Shown here: positions 7,907 to 11,762 of the stretch, in pieces | Layout: each line of letters opens with the position of its first letter | Position numbering within the stretch: position 1 is the stretch's first letter | From: Pseudomonadota bacterium | Lineage (GTDB): Bacteria > Pseudomonadota > Alphaproteobacteria > Acetobacterales > Acetobacteraceae | Assembly (NCBI GenBank): GCA_021808985.1 | Contig: JAKBAQ010000065.1 | Span: 1-11,762 of the forward strand | Length of the DNA: 11,762 nt | Direction: 5' to 3' | The notes under the pieces: model-generated | Seen by the model: the letters and a program-made list of their open reading frames with translations, nothing else | What the model was told of the DNA's origin: nothing | Database searches by the model: none | Program-made: the position numbers and the translations under genes

Positions 7907-8908
7907 CTATGCGGGGGGTGGGGCATCCTCAGTGTCAATTTCAGCCTGGGTTGCGGCGGGGTAGCGGGCGCCGGCCACATTTTCGGGCGAAATGAGCTGG
8001 CCCAGGCGCGCAAGCTGTGCTGGCGCCAGCGTGATGCTGGCGGCGGCGATATTCTCCCGCAGGTGGGCGAGCGAGGTTGTGCCCGGGATTGGCACGATGC
8101 AGGCCGAGCGGGACAGCAGCCAGGCCAGAGCCAGCTGGCCCGTGGTGGCGCCCGTCTCACGCGCCATTTTCGCAACTTCCGCGAGACGCTCAAGATTGCG
8201 GGCGAATTGCGGCGCCTGGAAGCGGGGCATGGCGCGGCGGATGTCTCCTTCGGCCAGTTGCGAAATATCCATCATGCCGCCGGCGAGGAAGCCGCGGCCG
8301 AGCGGCGAGAAGGCGACAAGGCTGGCGCCGAGTTCCTCACAGGCGCGCAGCACCGCGTATTCAGGATTGCGGGTCCATAAGGAATATTCAGTCTGCACCG
8401 CGGCGACCGGGTGCACGGCATGCGCCTTGCGCAAGGTGCTGGCGGAAACCTCGGATAATCCGATTGCGCGGATTTTGCCCGCCGCCACCAGATCAGCCAT
8501 GGCGCCGATGCTCTCCTCGATGGGGACCGTTTTGTCCCACCGGTGCAGGTAGTAGAGGTCGATCACATCGGTGCGCAGGTTTTGCAGCGACGCCTCGCAC
8601 GTGGCTTTCAGCATCGCGGGGCGGCCGTCGATGACGCGTTTGCCGTCAATGCCGGTCATCCCGCATTTGCTTGCCAGCATTATGCGCTTGCGGTGCGGTT
8701 GCAGGACTTCGCCGACGAGTTGCTCGTTGCGCCCGAAACCGTAGAGGGCTGCTGTATCAAAATGCGTGACGCCGGAATCTATTGCCGCGAGCAGCAATGC
8801 TTGCGCCACGCCGCGCGAGGGCGGCGTGCCGTAGGCATGGCTGAGATTCATGCAGCCGAGGCCGATTTCGGCGACCTCGAATGTGCTGATCTTGCGTGTC
8901 CGCATCAT
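7907..8908 (-). CDS. Aldo/keto reductase, role in the pathway unknown
   Basis: A 333-residue NADPH-type aldo/keto reductase with a (beta/alpha)8 barrel. It starts with the family pattern EIGLGCMNLSHAYG. The catalytic tetrad is intact: D51 and Y56 in FDTAALYG, K81 in LASKCG, H122 in YYLHRWD. The phosphate-binding end is present near the C-terminus (VPIPGTTSLAHLREN). It resembles the AKR11/AKR13 groups of soluble reductases. It begins 24 nt after the ligC stop on the same strand with GAGG 5 nt before the first ATG (a second ATG follows immediately), so it is probably the last gene of the lig operon. Its substrate might be an aldehyde or ketone of the pathway or a side product, but nothing in the sequence fixes it. 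The C-terminus is a short acidic, proline-rich tail. Confidence 0.88.
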   Translation of the reverse strand: MMRTRKISTFEVAEIGLGCMNLSHAYGTPPSRGVAQALLLAAIDSGVTHFDTAALYGFGRNEQLVGEVLQPHRKRIMLASKCGMTGIDGKRVIDGRPAMLKATCEASLQNLRTDVIDLYYLHRWDKTVPIEESIGAMADLVAAGKIRAIGLSEVSASTLRKAHAVHPVAAVQTEYSLWTRNPEYAVLRACEELGASLVAFSPLGRGFLAGGMMDISQLAEGDIRRAMPRFQAPQFARNLERLAEVAKMARETGATTGQLALAWLLSRSACIVPIPGTTSLAHLRENIAAASITLAPAQLARLGQLISPENVAGARYPAATQAEIDTEDAPPPA

Positions 8909-8932
8909 CTGCGCCTCAATCTGCTCTCAGGA

Positions 8933-9877
8933 TCACGCCTTCAGGGATTGTTCAAGCTGGTGCAGCACCTCATAGCAGGGCAGCACCTTGGCGACGCTGG
9001 CGTTGGGCTCGCGGCCCTGGGCGATGGCGGAGAAAAATTCACGGTCCTGCAGTTCGATGCCGTTCATCGAGACGGCGACCTTGGAAACGTCGATCGCCTC
9101 TTCCTTGCCGTTCAGCAGATCGTCATACCGGGCGATGTAGGTTCCCTTATCGCCGATATAGCGGAAGAAGGTGCCGAGCGGGCCTTCATTGTTGAAGGAG
9201 AGCGAGAGCGTGCAGATTGCCCCGCCGCTTGTCTTCAGCTGGATTGACATATCCATCGCGATGCCGAGCACGGGATGGATTGGCCCCTGGAGCGCGTTGG
9301 CGGCGATAATGGTTTCACCGGTTTGGTACTGGAAGAGATCCACCGTGTGCGCGGCGTGGTGCCAGAGGAGATGATCGGTCCAGGAGCGGGCCTGGCCAAG
9401 GGCGTTCATGTTCGTGCGGCGGAAAAAGTAGGTTTGCACGTTCATCTGAAGAACTTTTAGATCATTACGGATGATTTTATCATGCACCCATTGGTGCGAG
9501 GGGTTGAAGCGGCGTGTGTGGCCGACCATGCAGACCAATCCTGTGTCTTTCTGCATCTGGGCGACTTTTTGCGCGTCTTCCCATGAATCGGCCAGAGGAA
9601 TTTCAACCTGCACGTGCTTGCCCGCGCGCATGCACTGAAGCGACTGGGCGGCGTGCATCTGCGTGGGGGTGCAGAGTATGGCGGCGTCCACGCCTGGCTG
9701 GTCCAGGGCTTCCTGCAGATCAGTCGTGGCGTGGCGGACATTGTATTTTTCGGCGGTTGCCTTCGTGGCATCAAGCTCACGGCCAACCAGGGAGACAACC
9801 TCGACACCGTCGATCAGCTTGATCGCGTCCAGGTGTTTCTGACCAAAGGCGCCGGCGCCGGCGAGAATGACTTTCAT
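8933..9877 (-). CDS. ligC: 4-carboxy-2-hydroxymuconate-6-semialdehyde dehydrogenase
   Basis: A 314-residue Gfo/Idh/MocA-family enzyme that oxidises the ring-cleavage product of protocatechuate (as its cyclic hemiacetal) to 2-pyrone-4,6-dicarboxylate with NADP. The Rossmann motif GAGAFG is at 7-12, and the second strand ends LVGRE with R33, consistent with NADP. The family EKP motif reads E92-I93-P94 (VQVEIPLADSW), as I recall for LigC-type enzymes, so the usual lysine is absent. HTRRFNPSHQW, YFFRRTN and LLWHHAAHTVDLF follow, matching LigC/PmdC. It starts 18 nt after the ligB stop, with AGGA about 7 nt before the ATG. It is co-transcribed with ligI, ligA, ligB and the aldo/keto reductase. Confidence 0.93.
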   Translation of the reverse strand: MKVILAGAGAFGQKHLDAIKLIDGVEVVSLVGRELDATKATAEKYNVRHATTDLQEALDQPGVDAAILCTPTQMHAAQSLQCMRAGKHVQVEIPLADSWEDAQKVAQMQKDTGLVCMVGHTRRFNPSHQWVHDKIIRNDLKVLQMNVQTYFFRRTNMNALGQARSWTDHLLWHHAAHTVDLFQYQTGETIIAANALQGPIHPVLGIAMDMSIQLKTSGGAICTLSLSFNNEGPLGTFFRYIGDKGTYIARYDDLLNGKEEAIDVSKVAVSMNGIELQDREFFSAIAQGREPNASVAKVLPCYEVLHQLEQSLKA

Positions 9878-9895
9878 GATTTTTCCTAAATATCT

Positions 9896-10738
9896 TTATG
9901 ATTTGTTTTTCAAGATGACATGGCCGACCGCGGTGTTGGATGCCGGGACGTGGTAGAAGCGGTACACTTCCTCCACCTCGGCATCGAGCGCGCCGCGCAT
10001 GATCAGCCACATGACAAGCTCAACCCCTTCTGAACCTGCTTCACGAACATAATCAATGTGCGGCATCATCGAAAGCGCGTCGGCGTCGTTGATCAGACGG
10101 TCAAGGAACATCGTGTCGAATTCACGGTTGATCAGCCCGGCGCGGGGGCCTTGCAGCTGGTGGCTCATGCCGCCGGTGCCCCATATCTGCACCTTGAGAT
10201 CCTTATCGTAGGAATCAACCGCCTTACGGATGGCCTTGCCCAGATTATAGCACCGCCGGCCTGATGGCGGCGGGTATTGCACGACGTTGACGGCGAAGGG
10301 GATGATCTTGCAGGGCCATGCCTTGGGTTGGCCGAACATCAGGGAGAGCGGAACGGTCAACCCGTGATCCACTTCCATGCGGTTCATGATGGTCAGGTCA
10401 AAGTCTGACTCGATGACCGATTGGGTGATGTGCGCGGCGAGTTGCGGCGCGCCCTCGACCACGGGAACGGGGCGCGGGCCCCAGCCTTCATCGGCGGGTT
10501 GGAAGGATTCGGCGCAGCCTATGGCGAAAGTTGGAATACAATCAAGGCTGAAGGCTGTTGCGTGATCGTTATAGACGAGGAACACCACATCGGGTTTCTC
10601 CGCCGCGATCCAGCGTTTGGAAAACTCGTAGCCGTCAAAAAGCGGTTTCCAGTAGGGATCGGCGGATTTTCCAAGATCGAGGGCCGCGCCGATGGCGGGG
10701 ACATGCGAGGTTGCGACACCCGCGGTGATTTTAGCCAT
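9896..10738 (-). CDS. ligB: Protocatechuate 4,5-dioxygenase beta subunit (catalytic)
   Basis: A 280-residue class III extradiol dioxygenase subunit that opens the ring of protocatechuate between C4 and C5 using Fe(II). The iron ligands of Sphingobium LigB are all matched: H12 (ATSHVPA), H59 (VYNDHATAF) and E240 (GSEGVELVMW). The catalytic His is H193 (GTGGMSHQLQGPRAG). Long blocks match LigB, including FAIGCAE.F.PADEGWGPRPVP, VDHG.TVPLS and the C-terminal FYHVPASNTAVG. It is about 20 residues shorter at the C-terminus than the Sphingobium protein. Its ATG overlaps the end of ligA by 8 nt (translational coupling), with GGGAG 9 nt upstream. Confidence 0.97.
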   Translation of the reverse strand: MAKITAGVATSHVPAIGAALDLGKSADPYWKPLFDGYEFSKRWIAAEKPDVVFLVYNDHATAFSLDCIPTFAIGCAESFQPADEGWGPRPVPVVEGAPQLAAHITQSVIESDFDLTIMNRMEVDHGLTVPLSLMFGQPKAWPCKIIPFAVNVVQYPPPSGRRCYNLGKAIRKAVDSYDKDLKVQIWGTGGMSHQLQGPRAGLINREFDTMFLDRLINDADALSMMPHIDYVREAGSEGVELVMWLIMRGALDAEVEEVYRFYHVPASNTAVGHVILKNKS

Positions 10739-11126
10739 CGGATTGTTCTCCCTTATAGCGGTTGTTCTCGACAGACCGGCCGCCCTTCAGCATCATGTTC
10801 GCGTAGTCTTCCTGGGCCATTCCGGTCATCAGCGCCGCGGCATATTGAAAGCTTTTGCCGTCGGTTGCGAAGATTTTCGCCAGAAAATAGATGTTTCCGC
10901 CCAGCGCGATCATCTTGTTATAGTCACGCGCCAGAACGGCTTGTTTCTGCTCCTCGCTCATCGCCCATTCGTCAAGATAGGCGCGTTCATTCAGGCGGAA
11001 GCGTTCGCGGTTCTGTTCCTTGAGCAAGGACATGCAGAACTGGTTGAGATGGTAGCCACGGCGCGACATTTCGGCGTCGAAAATCACCGTGCCGGGTATG
11101 TTATCATATGGCTTGTCGCCCGTCAT
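10731..11126 (-). CDS. ligA: Protocatechuate 4,5-dioxygenase alpha subunit
   Basis: A 131-residue small subunit that closes over the active site of LigB and forms the alpha2beta2 enzyme. Recognisable parts are IPGTVIFDAEMSRRGYHLNQ at about residues 10-29, FCMSL, an acidic helix LDEWAMSEEQKQAVLARDYN, and GGNIYFLAKIFATDGKSF with the conserved MTGMAQEDYANMM, all typical of LigA/PmdA. The length is near the family norm (about 139 in Sphingobium). The start ATG shares a base with the ligI stop (TGATG), and GGAG lies 8 nt upstream, so ligI, ligA and ligB are translationally coupled. Confidence 0.96.
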   Translation of the reverse strand: MTGDKPYDNIPGTVIFDAEMSRRGYHLNQFCMSLLKEQNRERFRLNERAYLDEWAMSEEQKQAVLARDYNKMIALGGNIYFLAKIFATDGKSFQYAAALMTGMAQEDYANMMLKGGRSVENNRYKGEQSDG

Positions 11127-11762
11127 CAGACCTGCTCCTCCGGCCAGTATAGCCGCATTGGGTTATCCACCAGCAGCTTACGCTGAAATTCGGCTGTTGG
11201 CGCGATTAAAGGGATGTAGTCCACCAAGCCGCCATCGTCGGGGGCGTGGGTGGTCATGTTCGGGTGGGGCCAATCAGTGCCCCAGAGCACACGGTCAGGA
11301 AATTCCTCGACGATGCGGCGGGCGAAGGGGATCACATCCGCATAGCCCGGCGGGCCGAGCCTGGAGAGGCGCTCCGGGCAGGTTACCTTCGAGTAGAAAT
11401 TCGCATGCTCGCGCATCAGGCGGACGAACAGTTCGAATTCAGGGCCGCGTACCGGCTTGCTCACATCCGGCCGCCCCATATGGTCAACCACGACGATGCC
11501 GGGCAGGGAAGTGAAGAAATCATACAGCTCGGGCAGCTCCTGCGCTTCGAAATAAATGACGGTGTGCCAGCCGAATGATTTGATGCGCTCGGCGATTTCC
11601 ATCAGCTCGTCGCGCGGCAGGGCATCAACCAGGCGCTTGACAAAATTGAAGCGCACGCCGCGCACACCGGCTGCATGGAGGGCGGCCAGCTCATCGTAGG
11701 TTATGCTGCGCTTGACGGTCGCCACGCCGCGCGCGCGGCCGTTGGAGGTTTGCAGCGCGTCC
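11126..11762 (-). CDS. ligI: 2-pyrone-4,6-dicarboxylate hydrolase, C-terminal part
   Basis: The last 211 residues of an amidohydrolase-superfamily enzyme that opens 2-pyrone-4,6-dicarboxylate to 4-oxalomesaconate; the 5' end lies beyond the right edge. The frame stays open and family-like to base 11762 (SNGRARGVATVKR), so an internal GTG at 11725 is not the start. About 80 N-terminal residues, including the HxH region, are missing when compared with the Sphingobium enzyme of about 293 residues. Seen here: RFNFVKRLVD with the two arginines used for substrate carboxylates, IYFEA with the active-site Tyr, DHMGRPD with the conserved His, TCPERL, and WGTDWPHPN with the catalytic Asp. The stop overlaps the ligA start by one base. 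It is the most upstream lig gene in view. Confidence 0.93.
   Translation of the reverse strand, partial: DALQTSNGRARGVATVKRSITYDELAALHAAGVRGVRFNFVKRLVDALPRDELMEIAERIKSFGWHTVIYFEAQELPELYDFFTSLPGIVVVDHMGRPDVSKPVRGPEFELFVRLMREHANFYSKVTCPERLSRLGPPGYADVIPFARRIVEEFPDRVLWGTDWPHPNMTTHAPDDGGLVDYIPLIAPTAEFQRKLLVDNPMRLYWPEEQV

Noticed and set aside
11126..11725. LigI starting at the GTG at 11725
   Set aside because: The frame is open and still family-like upstream to the window edge, and the shorter form would lack the N-terminal metal-binding region.

Overview
This 11.8 kb window is a GC-rich catabolic gene cluster broken by short AT-rich intergenic islands. The protein set fits a Gram-negative proteobacterium, most likely an alphaproteobacterium: an OprB-type outer-membrane porin, a Sphingobium-like LigI/LigA/LigB/LigC set, and AT-rich palindromes between GC-rich genes. 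Acetobacteraceae (Acidocella/Acidiphilium-like) is my guess, held with low confidence. I see no RNA genes, CRISPR arrays, insertion sequences or phage genes.

The theme is uptake of shikimate (possibly also quinate or dehydroshikimate), its conversion to protocatechuate, and cleavage of protocatechuate by the 4,5 (meta) route. Reading inwards from the right edge on the minus strand there is a tightly packed operon: ligI (2-pyrone-4,6-dicarboxylate hydrolase, cut by the window edge), ligA and ligB (protocatechuate 4,5-dioxygenase), ligC (carboxy-hydroxymuconate semialdehyde dehydrogenase) and an aldo/keto reductase of unknown role. A TetR-family regulator follows on the same strand. Next, on the plus strand and convergent with tetR, is a 620-residue 3-dehydroshikimate dehydratase of the QuiC1/QsuB fusion type. 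Divergent from it, on the minus strand, is a QsuD-like NAD-dependent quinate/shikimate dehydrogenase. Further left on the minus strand come an OprB-like porin (compare QuiX of Acinetobacter), an MFS transporter of the anion:cation symporter type, a second and atypical AroE-family dehydrogenase, and the first 73 codons of a Gfo/Idh/MocA oxidoreductase that runs off the left edge.

Proposed flow: OprB porin (outer membrane), then MFS permease (inner membrane), then QsuD (shikimate to 3-dehydroshikimate), then QuiC (to protocatechuate), then LigAB (ring opening), then LigC (to 2-pyrone-4,6-dicarboxylate), then LigI (to oxalomesaconate). No 3-dehydroquinate dehydratase, LigU, LigJ or LigK is visible; they may lie outside the window.

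The least explained parts are the second AroE-like protein, which keeps the catalytic Lys/Asp but has lost the two carboxylate-binding serines; the aldo/keto reductase at the end of the lig operon; a TetR regulator where IclR or LysR regulators are usual; a 16-bp dyad upstream of oprB inside a run of successive inverted repeats; and a pair of roughly 30-bp palindromes between the AroE-like gene and the Gfo/Idh gene.
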